Origin: Bathymodiolus brooksi
Lineage: Eukaryota; Mollusca; Bivalvia; Mytilida; Modiolidae
Assembly (NCBI GenBank): GCA_963680875.1
Contig: OY804590.1
Span: 24,490,640-24,554,639 of the forward strand
Direction: 5' to 3'
Length of the DNA: 64,000 nt
The notes under the pieces are model-generated. The model saw only the letters and a program-made list of their open reading frames with translations. It ran no database searches and was not told the origin of the DNA. The first letter of the stretch is position 1; each line of letters begins with the position of its first letter. Both the position numbers and the translations under genes were made by a program. Shown here one piece after another: positions 1-13,760 of the stretch.

Positions 1-1040
1 TTTTTATTGGTAGATGATTATGTGAATTTTATCCCTATCTTTATATTAAATTTTTATATGTAACTTCAGTACAGATAAACCATGTCTTTTAGATCTTATT
101 TTAAGTTCTCGACTTTCATAGAATGGTAAGAAAACTTACTCCATTGTGTCTAAGAAATAATTCACGGAATCCATTGTTTGCTGGATATTTTAAAATAGGC
201 AACATTATTTTCGTAAATTTTGTTTTGTCCTCAACTACAGTAATCCTAATATATGTCCACGTTACCAACGTCACCGGAAGACGACAAGTTACAATTTGGT
301 AAAAGTCGATTGATGGTTATTTTTTGTATTTTATTTTGTGTGGAAAAAATAAATATTCAAAGAAACGTAGCAAACGTTGCAATGTTTGCATGCATCACTG
401 TCCTCAATAGTAAGTACATGAAACCATTCTGACATGATGGCCACAAAATTTACACTCGGAACTCCCCTACACTGAGGGTACAATCAAATGTTAACGAGGA
501 CGACACAAGTCAGTGGAAATTGTGGATAGGGATATATCTCAAGTGTATTCATGAGCAAGGTGAGTACTTTTTGCATAATAGCAAGAATAAAAGGAATAGA
601 TGTATCAACTTACTTTAATACCAGTGGAGTAAGAACTACTTACCCTTCCGGGGCAGTTGAGTTCACACCCATTTCTTGTGTGGAATTAGTGTTTCTCAAT
701 CCTTAGTTTTCTGTGCAGTATTTTGTATATATCATTGTTTGTCTTTTGGCCGCTGTGTTGTCTGTACTTTGACTTGCTTATGCATTTCACGGCATCGATG
801 AGAACCTTAAAACTCAGTGGAAGGTGGAGGTAGGGTGGAATTGTAATAAGACCTACAGTAATGGTCGACAATAACACCCGATTTTGGGGAGCCATAGCAA
901 TCAATTTCATCGTATAGCAACATAAAAAGTATATCTAAGAAATTTAAAAGATTGAAAAAGAATGACTTAATTAGGCCGAAATCGATTTGCGCCAAAAATG
1001 CATTCATTTTCTTGAATGGAATTTCAGACTTCTTTACGTA

Positions 1041-1142
1041 TGTCCGTGTAACTCTCCATTCCTTAAAAATAATGGAGCCGAGGCCCCGAAGGTGCCAAGG
1101 CCCATTGTGTTTAAGGAATTGAGAGATACGAGGACATTCTCC
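1041..1142. other. Foldback with GC-rich loop (unit 1)
   Basis: Arms read 'actctccattccttaaaaa' and, downstream, its degenerate reverse complement ending 'gaggacattctcc'. Between them lies a GC-rich loop with 'gaggccccgaaggtgc' that stands out in AT-rich surroundings. Equivalent foldbacks sit at 9566-9656 and 15251-15359. In unit 2 (about 5275-5360) the left arm is deleted. It is probably a small foldback element or structured motif carried inside each macro-repeat. Confidence 0.7.
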
Positions 1143-3034
1143 AACTTAAAATCCACCCATTGTTTTATTAATTATTAATCTTGTAACAAAAAAAAGTCTG
1201 TGTATAGTATCTAAAGTACAAAGAGAACAATAACTCTCCATTCCTTCAAAATAATGGAGAGTTTTGACAATAGATTTACATAACAGGTGGATTTTAATGG
1301 TTGAAAACTTTCTTATTACTGAACAATTTATTCGCTTGTGAGTGTTTGAAAAGTGTTCACTGGGACAGTTAAATTTTATACCGAAAGGTTAATTGTAATA
1401 CATGTATATAGGTAAATTATGCACAGGTAATTTACAGGTAAATATGGCGCAGTTGAATTTCATGTATTGACCCATTAAAACCATAAAAAATATAGACAGT
1501 GGCGCAATTGAATCATTTTGAATATGCTAATTGGCGCAAATTGATTCCGGCCATTAATTACTAAAAGCAATAATTTTTTGATTAGAATAACAAAAATTTG
1601 AAATATATTTTTAAACTGTAGATTTTAAAGTGGAAGTGTAAACGAGAGTTGTGTAGAGAATCAAGGGTGCTAATTTAATTTGGAAGTTTGCAGACCAGAA
1701 AGTGAACGTATTTGGCCCTGCTCATATAGAAAAATTGCATTTTAAAGGAGTTTTTGGGTGTATATTTTGAGTTTTATGAAATACGAAGGGAATAAGTCTA
1801 TTAAAGTGAACAGCCTGTGGCCGTGGGCTTAGATCCCAGAGGACAATAGACACTCGACAGTCACCAGAAAGATTTCATTGTTCTCCGTAGAGCCCGTCAC
1901 CATCTCCTACAAGCACTATTGAGTTCATTGATTTTTACATGTAAAATATTTTACCTGTACAAATTTGCATGGACAGGGATATTTTTCATTATTTTTATTT
2001 TTTCACTAAATATATAGCACTTCTGTCTTTATTAGTGAACAAATAAAGTCTTCATGGTGTAACGAATAGGGTGTAAGGCATAGGAGATAATATTGTTTGT
2101 ATGTATGCATATATGACACTTTTATTTAATCTTGCTACTCTGGCACATTTTCACTTTGTTCTTGTTGTTGATACAGTGCCGTATTCCCGTGCCTTGAGTA
2201 ACTATTGCGACTGTGATGTGATTGAATGAACACTATTCTCGTTTCAGGTATCTTGATCGCGAATATTTATTGTATGTAAATTGTTGTTATTTATTATGGG
2301 AAATATATAGTCAGGACAGAGTTCGTTCTCATTGTTTGACCAAAAGGGGGCCTTCGATAACTTCCCAATGTTTTGTTCTCCTTGACCTTATAAACCTTGT
2401 GTCACATTCTCTTACCTTTTTCATTGATTCATGCTAGGTTTATATATTGTACTTGGGCTTGATTTATATAAGGGTAAGCTTTATTAAGCCCGTTTCACCT
2501 TTCATCTTGACATGAAAAACTATGTTTGTACCTTCCGCCATGTGTATCCTGTGTGTAATTTAGTGCGCATGTGTGTTACCTCACACTTTATGTAGCCCTG
2601 TTTGCGGCCCTGCTAACGGATATAATTACCGTGGGAAATTCCGTAAGAACGGACCAATCAACGACGACGAATCACGCCAGAGTCTAAAATGTGGAGTCTG
2701 CGTAGATATAAAAGGGCATCGTCTGCACGCCTCAGGAGGGACCCCAACAATCATACACGGCAGCGAACATATCAGACAACAACTACTATTGACACCATAG
2801 ACTCAGAACGACCACTTTAAACCAAAAGAGACGTTAAATCCGTAACCAGGATATCTGTACATTACCAATACGTTTTCATTTTATTTACACATATTTCGAC
2901 TTGATGTTTTACTACGATTCTACTACGACTTTATGACGACCGCCAATTCCATAGGGGGGACCTCATATCTATTATTATCGCTCACGGGGAAGTTATATTA
3001 TTGTTGTACTGGAATATATTATTACACTTGAACA

Positions 3035-3212
3035 TATATCATGACGGTCAGAAACTGGAGTACCCGGCGAAAACCACCGTTCTGTCGCAAACCATCGACA
3101 AACTGTATTACATAATGTTGTATCGAGAACACCTCGCCATTAGTGGCAATCGAACTCACAACCTTAGTGATGATAGGCACCAAATTACCAAATTACCAAG
3201 TAGGGGTAGACG
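3035..3212 (-). mobile_element. SINE fragment inside macro-repeat unit 1
   Basis: Read on the minus strand this is a tRNA-related SINE body: a B-box-like 'gtgagttcgattgc' near 3150-3165, then the family block 'cggtggttttcgccgggta' and 'tgaccgtcatgatatatg'. Equivalent fragments occur at 7258-7452 and 11561-11752 in units 2 and 3. In unit 4 it is missing because the array ends exactly before it. The same tail family is free-standing elsewhere in the window (21990, 24105, 50234, 50970). Confidence 0.7.
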
Positions 3213-4281
3213 ATAAGCTTAAATACAAACCGTTCATTACCAAATATGGCCTTCTTGAAGACTCAAACTTCCCATTTGCTGATGTAATATCACAGCTGTA
3301 TTCAGCAGAATACTAAAACTGGTCTAACAATGATTAACATGGGTAGAATGTTTAGCATATGTAGATTATGTTATTGTACTTTGGCACAGATTTTCAAAAA
3401 CACATGACCAACTTATACAAGTAATACATCGTTTTCACAAGTATAATCTGAAACTAAAACAGAAACAGTCATCTTTTCCAAATAAACGTTAGAGAACACC
3501 GAAGGGACAATAAAAAAATTACAATTCAGAGAAACTGGGAACGATGACAAAAATGAGGCAGAATTTCTTGGGCCAATAGTCGTTGTTATGTCTATCTCAA
3601 TAAATCCAGATAATACCGAAACGATATCCAAGTGGTTTGTGCCTAAAACAAAAAAGAATGAATATCAGATATACTGGACAATTTGGACATTTTCTTAATA
3701 AAATCCATTAAAAAATATTAATGTAATAATTGTGACGTTTTCACATCATAATCCACATCAACCCACAACCAACATCAACACTGGATCCACCATCATGGTG
3801 TGGTTAATGCAGAATGTGAAAAACTAAGTAATAAAGTTATGTTTTATAGCAAAAAACGTGTAAAAAATACAAATATCATGTTTTTTTTTTGTTACTATAC
3901 AAGATAGTGTTGATGAACTACGAATAAATTTTTTAATATCAATCATTTTTTTTCTAGGTATGACAACTTGGAACTATTCAACCAGAAAAACGTCCTGTTA
4001 CCTGAAATATGATTGGATTATTCGCAGTGTGTGGGGCTGTATATAAACGAAGAAAAAAACATTTGATATGATACCATCTAGCTGAGATATCTACGCGAAG
4101 GTGTAAGTATAATTTCTTAGAAAATAGACAAAAGTTATTTGCATGTCTCCAACTCTTAATAGACTTATTAATGTACATGTACATTATACATGACTCTGTT
4201 TTAGTTTCTTGTTCTCCATAAAGGAGGAATTACAAAAACATCTAGTGACAACCAGTTATACAATGGCCATCAATTCAGATC

Positions 4282-7200
4282 TTTTTATTGGTAGATGATT
4301 ATGTGAATTTTATCCCTATCTTTATATTAAATTTTTATATGTAACTTCAGTACAGATAAAATCATGTCTTTTAGATCTTATTTTAAGTTCTCGACTTTCA
4401 TAGAATGGTAAGAAAACTTACTCCATTGTGTCTAAGAAATAATTCACGGAATCCATTGTTTGCTGGATATTTTAAAAAGGGCAACATTATTTTCGTAAAT
4501 TTTGTTTTGTCCTCAACTACAGTAATCCTAATATAGGTCCACGTTACCAACGTCACCGGAAGACGACAAGTTACTATTTGGTAAAAGTCGATTGATGGTT
4601 ATTTTTCGTATTTTTTATTTGTGTGGAAAAAATTAATGTTCAAAGAAACGTAGCAAACGTTTCAATGTTTACATGCATCACTGTCCTCAATAGTAAGTAC
4701 ATGAAACCATTCTGACACGATGGCCACAAAATTTACACTCGGAACTCTTCTACACTGGGGGTGCAATCAAATGTTAATGAGGACGACACAAGTCAGTGGA
4801 AATTGTGGGTAGGGATATATCTCAAGTGTATTCATGAGCAAGGTGAGTACTTTTTGCATAATAGCAAGAATAAAAGTAATAGATGTATCAACTTACTTTT
4901 ATACCAGTGGAGTAAGAACTACTTACCCTTCCGGGGCAGTTGAGTTCACACCCATTTCTTGTGTGGAATTAGTGTTTCTCAATCCTTAGTTTTCTGTGCA
5001 GTATTTTGTCTATATCATTGTTTGTCTTTTGGCCGCTGTTTTGTCTGTACGTTGACTTGCTTATGCATTTCACGGCAACGATGAGAACCTTAAAACTCAG
5101 TGGAGGGTGGAGGTTAGGTGGAATTGTAATAAGACCTACAGTAATGGTAGACAATAACACCCGATTTTGGGGAGCCATAGCAATCAATTTCATCATATAA
5201 CAACATAAAAGTATATCTAAGAAATTTAATAGATTGAAAAAGAATGACTTAATTAGGCCGATATCGATTTGCCCCAAAAATAATGGAACCGAGGCCCCGA
5301 AGGTGACGAGGCCCATTGGTTTTTTTAGGTATTGAGAGATACGATGACATTCTCCAACTTAAAATCCACCCATTGTACTTTATTAATTTTATTAATTATT
5401 AATCTTGTAACAAAAAAAAGTCTGTGTATAGTATCTAAAGTACAAAGAGAACAATAACTCTCCATTCCTTAAAAATAATGGAGAGTTTTGACAATAGATT
5501 TACATAAGAGGTGGATTTTAATTGTTGAAAACTTTCCTATTACTGAACAATTTATTCGCTTGTATGTTTGAAAAGTGTTCACTGGGACAGTTAAATTGCA
5601 TACCGAAAGGTTAATTGTAATACACGTATATTATGTAAATTATGTACAGGTTATTTTACAGGTAAATATGGCGCAATTGAATTTCATTTATTGGTGCCAT
5701 TAAAACCATTAAAAATATAGACAGTGGCGCAATTGAAACATTTTGCATATGCTAATTGGCGCAAATTGATTCCGGCCATTAATTACTAAAAGCAATAATT
5801 TTTTTATTAGAATAATTAAAATTTGAAATATCTTTTAAACTGTAGATTTTAAAGTGGAAGTGTAAACGAGAGTTGTGTAGAGAATCAAGGGTGCTAATTT
5901 AATTTGGAAGTTTGCAGACCAGAAAGTGAACGTATTTGGCCCTGCTCATATAGAAAAATCGCATTTTAAAGGAATTTTGGGTGTATATTTTGAGTTTTAT
6001 GAAATACAGAGGGAATAAGTCTATTAAAGAGAACAGCCTGTGGCCGTGGGATAAAACCACTGAGGACAATAGACACTCGACGATCACCCGAAAGATTCCA
6101 TTGTTCTCCGTAGAGCCCGTCACCATCTCCTACACGCACTATTGAGTTCATTGATTTTAACATGTAAAATATTTTACCTGTAAAAATTGCTTGGACAGGG
6201 ATATTTTTCATTATTTTCTTTTTCACTAAATATATAGCACTTCTGTCTTTAATAGTGAACAAATGAAGTCTTCATGGTGTAATGAATAGGGTGTAAAACA
6301 TAGGAGATAATATTGTTTGTATGTATGCATATATGACACTTTTATTTATTCTTGTTACTCTGGCATATTTTCACTTTGTTTTTGTTGTTGATACCGTGCC
6401 GTATTCCGGTGCCTTGAGTAACTGTCGCGACTGTGATGTGATTGAATGAACACTATTCTCGTTTCAGGTATCGTGATCGCGAATATTTATTGTATGTAAA
6501 TTGTTGTTATTTTATATGGGAAATATATAGTTAGGACAGAGTTCGTTCTCATTGTTTGACCAAAAGGGGGCCTACGATAACTTCCCAATGTTTTGTTCTC
6601 CTTGACCTTATTAACCTTGTGTCACATTCTCTTACCTTTTTCATGGATTCATGCTAGGTTTATATATTGTACTTGGGCTTGATTTATATAAGGGTAAGCT
6701 TTATTAAGCCCGTTTCACCTTTCATCTTGACATGAAAAACTATGTTTGTACCTTCCGCCATGTGTATCCTGTGTGTAATTTAGTGCGCATGTGTGTTACC
6801 TCACACTTGATGTGGCCTGGCTTGAGGCCCTGCTAACGGATATAATTAACATGGGAACTTCCGTAAGAACGGACCAATCAACGACGAAGATTCACGCCAC
6901 AGTCAAAAGTGTGGAGTCTGCGTAGATGTAAAAGGGCATCGTCTGCACGCCACAGGAGGGACCCCCAACAATCATAGACGGCAGCGAACATATCAGACAG
7001 CAACTACTATTGACACCATAGACTCAGAACGACCAGTTTAAACCAAAAGAGACGTTAAATCGGTAACCAGGATATCTGTACATTACCAGTTCGTTTTCAT
7101 TTTATTTACACGTATTTCGACTTGACCTAGATGTTTTACTACGATTTTACTACGACTTTGTGACGACCGACAATTCCATAGGGGGACCTCATATTTATTA

Positions 7201-8523
7201 TTATCGCTCACGGGGAAGTTATATTATTGTTGTACTTGAATATATTATTACACTTGAACATATATCATGGCGGTCAGTTTTAATAGTGGAGGAAACTGGA
7301 GTACCCGGCGAAAACCACCGTCCTGTCGCAAACCATCGACAAACTTTATCACATAATGTTGTATCGAGTACACCTCGCCATTAGTTGCATTCGAACTCAC
7401 AACCTTATTGATGATAGGCACCAAATTACCAAATTACCAAGTAGGGGTAGACGATAAGCTTAAATACAAAACCGTTCATTACCAAATATGGCGTTCTTGA
7501 AAACTCAAACTTACCAATTGCTGATGTAATATCACAGCTGTATTCAGCAGAATACTAAAACTTGTCTAACAATGATTAACATGGGTAGAATGTTTAGCAT
7601 ATGTAGATTATGCTATTGTACTTTGGAACAGATTTTCAAAAACACATGACCAACTTATGCAAGTAATACATCGTTTTCACAAGTATAATCTGAAACTAAA
7701 ACAGAAACAGTCATCTTTTCCAAATAAACGTTAGAGAACACCGAAGGAATAATCAAAAAATGACAATCCAGAGAAACTGGCAACGATGACAAAAATGAGG
7801 CAGAATATCTTAGGACAATAGTCGTTGTTATGTCTATCTCATTAAATCCAGATAATACCGAAACGATATCCAAGTGGTTAGTACCTAAAACAAAAAAGAA
7901 TAAATATCAGATATACTGGACAATTGCGACATTTTCTTAATAAAATCCATTAAAAAATATTAATGTAATAATTGTGACGTTTTCACATCATAATCCACAT
8001 CAATCCACAACCAACATCAGCACTGGATCCACCATCTTGGTGTGGTTAATGCAGAATGTTAAAAGTCAAGTAATAAAGTTATGTTTTATAGCAAAAAGCG
8101 TGTAAAAAAATACAAATATCATGGTTTTTCTTGTTACTATACAAGATAGTGTTGATGAACTACGAATACATTTTTTAATATCAATCATTTTTGTTCTAGG
8201 TATGACAACTTGGAACTATTCAACCAGAAAAACGTCCTGTTACCTGAAATATGATTGGATTATTCGCAGTTTATGGGGCTGTATATAAACGAAGAAAAAA
8301 ACATTTGATATGATTCCATCTACCTGAGATATCTACGCGAAGGTGTAAATTTAATTTCTTAGAAAATCGACTAAAGTTATTTGCATGTCTCCAAACTCTT
8401 AATAGACTGATTAATGTACATGTACATCATACATGACTCTGTTTTAGTTTCTTGTTCTCCATAAAGGAAGAATTACAAAAACATCTAGTGACACCAGTTA
8501 TACAATGGCCATCAATTCAGGTC
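4282..8523. repeat. Macro-repeat unit 2
   Basis: This is a full-length copy without the retroelement insertion. It differs from the others by loss of the left arm of the GC-loop foldback: sequence jumps from 'gatttgcccc' (near 5275) directly to 'aaaaataatgga'. It retains the small hairpin at 5456-5487 and the minus-strand SINE fragment at 7258-7452. It supplies the uninterrupted sequence (around 8058-8075, 'aagtaataaagttatg') that defines the empty target site of the insertion in unit 3. Confidence 0.85.
7258..7452 (-). mobile_element. SINE fragment inside macro-repeat unit 2
   Basis: Same element as at 3035-3212 and better preserved. On the minus strand it has 'gtgagttcgaatgc' as B-box-like sequence, then 'gtactcgatacaacattatg' and the 'cggtggttttcgccgggta' block. 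A plus-strand relative containing the same 'gtactcgatacaacattatg' lies at 27309-27404. Confidence 0.7.
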
Positions 8524-11500
8524 TTTTTATTGGTAGATGATTATGTGAATTTTATCCCTATTTTTATATTAAATTTTTATATGTAGCTTCAGTACAGATA
8601 AAACCATGTCTTTTAGATCTTATTTTAAGTTCTCGACTTTCATAGAATGGTAAGAAAACTTACACCATTGTGTCTAAGAAATAATTCACGGAATCCATTG
8701 TTTGCTGGATATTTTAAAATGGGCAACATTATTTTCGTAAATTTGTTTTGTCCTCAACTACAGTAATGTTAATATATGTCCACGTTACCAACGTCACCGG
8801 AAGACCACAAGTTACAATTTGGTAAAAGTCGATTGATGGTTATTTTTTGTATTTTATTTTGTGTGGAAAAAATTAATATTCAAAGAAACGTAACACACGT
8901 TTGAATGTTTGCATGCATCACTGTCCTCAATAGTAATTACATGAAACCATTCTCACATGATGGCCACAAAATGTACACTCGGAACTCCCCTACACTGGGG
9001 GCGCAATCAAATGTTAACGAGGACGACACAAGTCAGTGGAAATTGTGGATAGGTATATATCTCAAGTGTATTCATGAGCAAGGTGGGTACTTTTTGCATA
9101 ATAGCAAGAATAAAAGAAATAGATGGATCAACTGACTTTTATACCAGTGGAGTAAGAACTACTTACCCTTCCGGGGCAGTTGAGTTCACACCCATTTCTT
9201 GTGTGGAATTAGTGTTTCTCAATCCTTAGTGTTTTGTGCAGTATTTTGTATATATCATTGTTTGTCTTTTGGCCGCTGTTTTGTCTGTACTTTGACTTGC
9301 TTATGTATTTCACGGCATCGATGAGAACCTTAAAACTCAGTGGAAGGTGGAGGTAGGGTGGAATTGTAATAAGACCTACAGGAATGGTCGACAATAACAC
9401 CCGATTTTGGGGAGCCATAGTAATCAATTTCATCATATAACAACATAAAAAGTATATCTAAGAAACTTAAAAGATTGAAAAAGAATGACTTAATAAGGCC
9501 GATATCGATTTGCGCCAAAAATGCATTCATTTTCTTGAATGGAATTTCAGACATCTTTACGTATAGGAGAATGTCCGCGTAACTCTCCATTCCTTAAAAA
9601 TAATTGTGCCGAGGCACATTGTTTTTAAGGAATTGAGAGATACGAGGACATTCTCCAACTTAAAATCCACCCATTGTTTTATTAATTTTTAATCTCGTAA
9701 CAAAATAAAGTCTGTGTATAGTATCTAAAGTACAAAGAGAACAATAACTCTCCATTCCTTAAAAATAATGGAGAGTTTTGACAATAGATATACATAACAG
9801 GTGGATTTTAATTGTTGAAAACTTTCTTATTACTGAACAATTTATTGGCTTGTGAGTATGTTTGAAAAGTGTTCACTGGGACAGTTAAATTTTATACCGA
9901 AAGGTTAATTGTAATACATGTATATAGGTAAATTATGTACAGGTAATTTACATGTAAATATGGCGCAGTTGAATTTCATTTATTGGCGCCATTTAAAACA
10001 TTAAAAATATAGACAGTGGCGCAATTGAATCATTTTGAATATGCTAATTGGCGCAAATTGATTCCGGCCATTAATTACTAAAAGTAATAATTTTTTTATT
10101 AGAATAACGAAAATTTGAAATGTCTTTTAAACTGTAGATTTTAAAGTGGAAGCGTAAACGAGAGTTGTTTAGAGAATCAAGGGTGCTAATTAAATATGGA
10201 AGTTTGCAGACCAGAAAGTGAACGTATTTGGCCCTGCTCATATAGAAAAATCGCATTTTAAAGTAGTTTTTAAGTGTATATTTTGAGTTTTATGAAATAC
10301 GAAGGGAATAAGTCTATTAAAGAGAACAGCCTGTGGCCGTGGGCTTAAATCCCTGAGGACAATAGACACTCGACGGTCACCAGAAAGATTCCATTGTTCT
10401 CCTTAGAGCCCGTCACCATCTCCTCTACGCACTATTGAGTTCATTGATGTTTACATGTAAAATATTTTACCTGTAAAAATTGCTTGGACAGGGATATTTT
10501 TCATTATTTTTATTTTTTCACTAAATATATAGCACTTCTGTCTTTAATAGTGAACAAATGAAGTCTTCATGGTGTAACGAATAGGGTGTAAGGCATAGGA
10601 GATAATGTTGTTTGTATGTATGCATATATGACACTTTTATTTATTCTTGCTACTCTGTCACATTTTCACTTTGTTCTTGTTGTTGATACCGTGCCGTATT
10701 CCGGTGCCTTGAGTAACTGTCGCGACTGTGATGTGATTGAATGAACACTATTCTTGTTTCAGGTATCGTGATCGCGAATATTTATTGTATGTAAGTTGTT
10801 GTTATTTATTATGGGAAATATATAGTTAGGACAGAGTTCGTTCTCATTGTTTGACCAAAAGGGGGGCCTACGATAACTTTCCAATGTTTTGTTCTCCTTG
10901 ACCTTATTAACCTTGTGTCACATTCTCTTACCTTTTTCATTGATTCATGCTAGGTTTATATATTGTACTTGGGCTTGATTTCTATAAGGGTAAGCTTTAT
11001 TAAGCCCGTTTCCCCTTTCATCTTGAAATGCAAATCTATGTTTGTACCCTCCGCCATGTGTATCCTGTTTGTAATTTAGTGTGCATGTGTGTTACCTCAC
11101 ACTATATGTAGCCCGGTTTGCGGCCCTGTTAACGGATATAATTACCGTGGGAACTTCGCAAGAACGTACCAATCAACGATGACGATTCACGCCGCAGTCA
11201 AAAGTGTGGAGTCTGCATAGATATAAAAGGCCATCATCTGCACGCGATTGGAGGGAACCCCCAACAATCATACACGACAGCGAATATATCAGACAACAAC
11301 TACTATTGACACCATAGACTCAGAACGACCAGTTTAAACCAAGAGACGTTAAATCCGTAACCAGGATATCTGTACATTACCAGTACGCTTTCAATTTATT
11401 TACACGTATTTGGACTTGACCCAGAAGTTTTACTACGATTTTACTACGACTTTATGACGACCGACAATTCCATAGGGGGGGGGGGGGGCTCATATTTATT

Positions 11501-11560
11501 ATTATGGCTCACGGGGAAGTTATATTATTGTTGTCCTTGAATATATAATTACACTTGAAC

Positions 11561-11752
11561 ATATATCATGGCGATCAGTTTTATTAGTGGAGGAAACTGG
11601 AGTACCCGGCGAAAACCACCGTCCTGTCGAAAATCATCGACAAATTTTATCACATAATGTTGTATCGAGTACACCTCGCCATTAGTGGCATTCGAACTCA
11701 CAACCTTAGTGATGATAGGCACCAAATTACCAAATTACCAAGTAGGGGTAGA
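11561..11752 (-). mobile_element. SINE fragment inside macro-repeat unit 3
   Basis: Third copy of the minus-strand SINE fragment described at 7258-7452, at the same place in the unit and therefore inserted before the array was amplified. Confidence 0.7.
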
Positions 11753-12373
11753 CGATAAGCTTAAATACAAAACCGTTCATTACCAAATATGGCCTTCTTG
11801 AAGACTCAAACTTACCATTTGCTGATGTAATATCGCAGCTGTATTCAGCAGAATACTAAAACTGGTATATCAATGATTAACATGGGTATAATGTTTAGCA
11901 TATGTAGATTATGTCATTGTACTTTGGCACAGATTTTGCAAAACACATGACCAACTTATACAAGTAATACATCGCTTTCACAAATATAATCTGAAACTAA
12001 AACAGAAACAGTCATCTTTTCCAAATAAACGTTAGAGAACACCAAAGGGACAATCAAAAAATGACAATCCAGAGAAACTGGCAACGATGACAAAAATGAG
12101 GCAGAATTTCTTGTGACAATAGTCATTGTTAAGTCTATCTTAATAAATCCAGATAATACCGAAACGATATCCAAGTGGTTTGTACCTTAAACAAAAAAGA
12201 ATAAATATCAGATATACTGGACAATTTCGACATTTTCTTAATAAAATCCATTAAAAAATATTAATGTAATAATTGTGACGTTTTCACATCATAATCCACA
12301 TCAACCCACAACCAACATCAGCATCCACCATCTTGGTGTGGTTAATGCAGAATGTGAAAAACCAAGTAATAAA

Positions 12374-13760
12374 TAAGGGTAATAACAAAATTACCGAACT
12401 CCGAACAATCTTACAAAGGGAAAGTCAAAACTCATAATTATGTAAACAGACAAAATCAGTCAACAACCGGAAAACTGTGAAAACGTAATGACCCTGACTT
12501 GGTACAGGCATTTCTAAAGAAATGGTTGGTTGAATCAGATTTTAAGGCGCCAAACCTCCCGCTCTCATTACGGTTCAAAGGTTCCGGCTGTCACTGTAAC
12601 AGTATTTAAATACAGGAACAAAATAGGTAAAATAGTTGTCAAAGCAATACCATATTCGGTGACGTAAATGTCAAAAATATTTTTACGTCACACATTGACA
12701 AAAAAAATTCCTTGACATTTTTGACTTCTTTATCTTTATACATTTTCACTATATGAAAATGCATCGCTTATATTTTTTTCTGCAGAGACGGAATATATTT
12801 CGACAAGATCTTGTTATCGGAATATAAACTTTTTAAAAGATCGAATAAGGCGAATCTTTTTATAGCCCTGGTCCAGTAGCCTGTTTCTCAGATGAAGATG
12901 ACGTTTCAGGAAATCAGAATAATTGCTACTGGCCCTTGCATAGCGAATCAATTGCGAGATGTAGACACCATATGCAGGGGAATCTGGTATATTGCTGCAC
13001 ATGTTTGGAAAATTGAAGATTTTAAAATTGAAGTCGTCCCGCTTATCTTACATTTTAGTACTGAGTTGATCACTGTCGTCAAATTCGAGGTATAAGTCCA
13101 AAAATGATGCGGACGAAGCTGTATCGGTGGTCTCTTTAACTTCCAGCTCTGGAGGATATATCAATGGAAGAAATTCTGCAAATCTAGAATTATTGATAGA
13201 TAAAACGTCATCAATATACCTGTATGTGAAATTAAAGGCTCTAGCCTCATGCATCTTCTTATCTTTTACAAGCTTTTGAAGAAACTCCGACTCATATGAG
13301 TATAAAAATAAATCGGCTAGAAGAGGGGCACAATTCGCACCCATTGGTATGCCGACGTCCTGCTGAAATAGTGTCCCTCCAAAGGAGACAAATATGTTAT
13401 CGATGAGGAACTCCAGCATACTGATCACTTGTTCCTCGGAGTAGCATGTTTTACCTTTTTGAATTTTGTTTCAAAAATATGTGGAATTGTAGCCTAACAC
13501 AACAAATTTTGAGCCATAGTTTCTATGACTAAAAGCTTTATGAATTGTTTCTTTTAAGCGGGTTTTTAATTTGTCATGCGGTAGGGTGGTATATAGAGTT
13601 GAAAAATCAAACGTTTTGATGGACGATACCTGAGAGAAAAATCTTGATTTCAGGTTATCCAAAAGATCTTTAGAGTTTTTCAAAATCCACATGTGTTTTA
13701 TGCCACTACGCGAGTAAACAGTTTCACAATATTTCTGTTGTCCCTCTTTTACTGCAGACA
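12374..13760 (-). mobile_element. 5'-truncated RT-bearing retroelement inserted in unit 3
   Basis: Compared with units 1 and 2, sequence leaves the repeat after 'aagtaataaa' (12373) and rejoins it at 'gttatgttttatagc' (13761), so 1387 bases are extra. The insert reads on the minus strand: RT coding sequence runs straight into the 13760 junction without a start, then a 3' non-coding region of about 400 bases ends at 12374. This is the arrangement of a 5'-truncated target-primed insertion. I could not define a target-site duplication. The RT type ('IPMGxNCAPLLADLF', 'YIDDVLSINN') resembles a family common in mollusc and cnidarian genomes, possibly Penelope-like; that class assignment is tentative. 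Confidence 0.85.
12772..13759 (-). pseudogene. Reverse transcriptase fragment, three in-frame stops
   Basis: One reading frame on the minus strand covers about 320 codons. In order it shows: 'KYCETVYSRSGIKHMW'; motif A-like 'KTFDFSTLYTTLPHDKL'; 'SMLEFLIDNIF'; motif B-like 'QDVGIPMGANCAPLLADLF'; the catalytic 'YRYIDDVLSINN'; 'LDLYLEFD'; 'DKRDDFNFKIFNFP'; and 'SPAYGVYISQLIRYAR'. The frame is broken only by stop codons at about 13471 (TGA), 13048 (TAA, where the family has Tyr before DKRDDF) and 12814 (TAA). No frameshift is needed. The Asp-Asp catalytic pair is intact. The N-terminal RT part is missing through truncation at 13760. The low number of lesions suggests a fairly young insertion. A second, more decayed member lies at 48196-48790. 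Confidence 0.85.

Larger units (their letters stand above)
1..4281. repeat. Macro-repeat unit 1
   Basis: Reading along the plus strand, the unit holds: a block around 620-760 with 'acttacccttccgg' that matches the retroelement-derived family seen again at 46110 and 47925; a foldback at 1041-1142; a small hairpin at 1232-1263; three 'ggcgca(a)(a/g)ttga' motifs near 1445, 1501 and 1533; a near-palindrome around 1936-1960 (tacatgtaaaat/attttacctgta); a minus-strand SINE fragment at 3035-3212; and a second piece of the dispersed family around 3480-3560. Short open frames here are not conserved between units. I see no gene. Confidence 0.85.

Noticed and set aside
4969..5316. 115-codon minus-strand ORF in unit 2
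   Set aside because: Broken in the other units (74 codons at 686-910, 75 at 9209-9436, 85 at 14894-15151) by indels. It is a by-product of repeat sequence.
3413..12174. A 72-codon minus-strand ORF present in three macro-repeat units (3413-3631, 7655-7873, 11956-12174)
   Set aside because: Most differences between copies change the amino acid, and the frame overlaps a dispersed non-coding retroelement block ('PVSLDC' ... 'VPSVFSNVY') that also appears at 46360 and 47260. No sign of selection on a protein.
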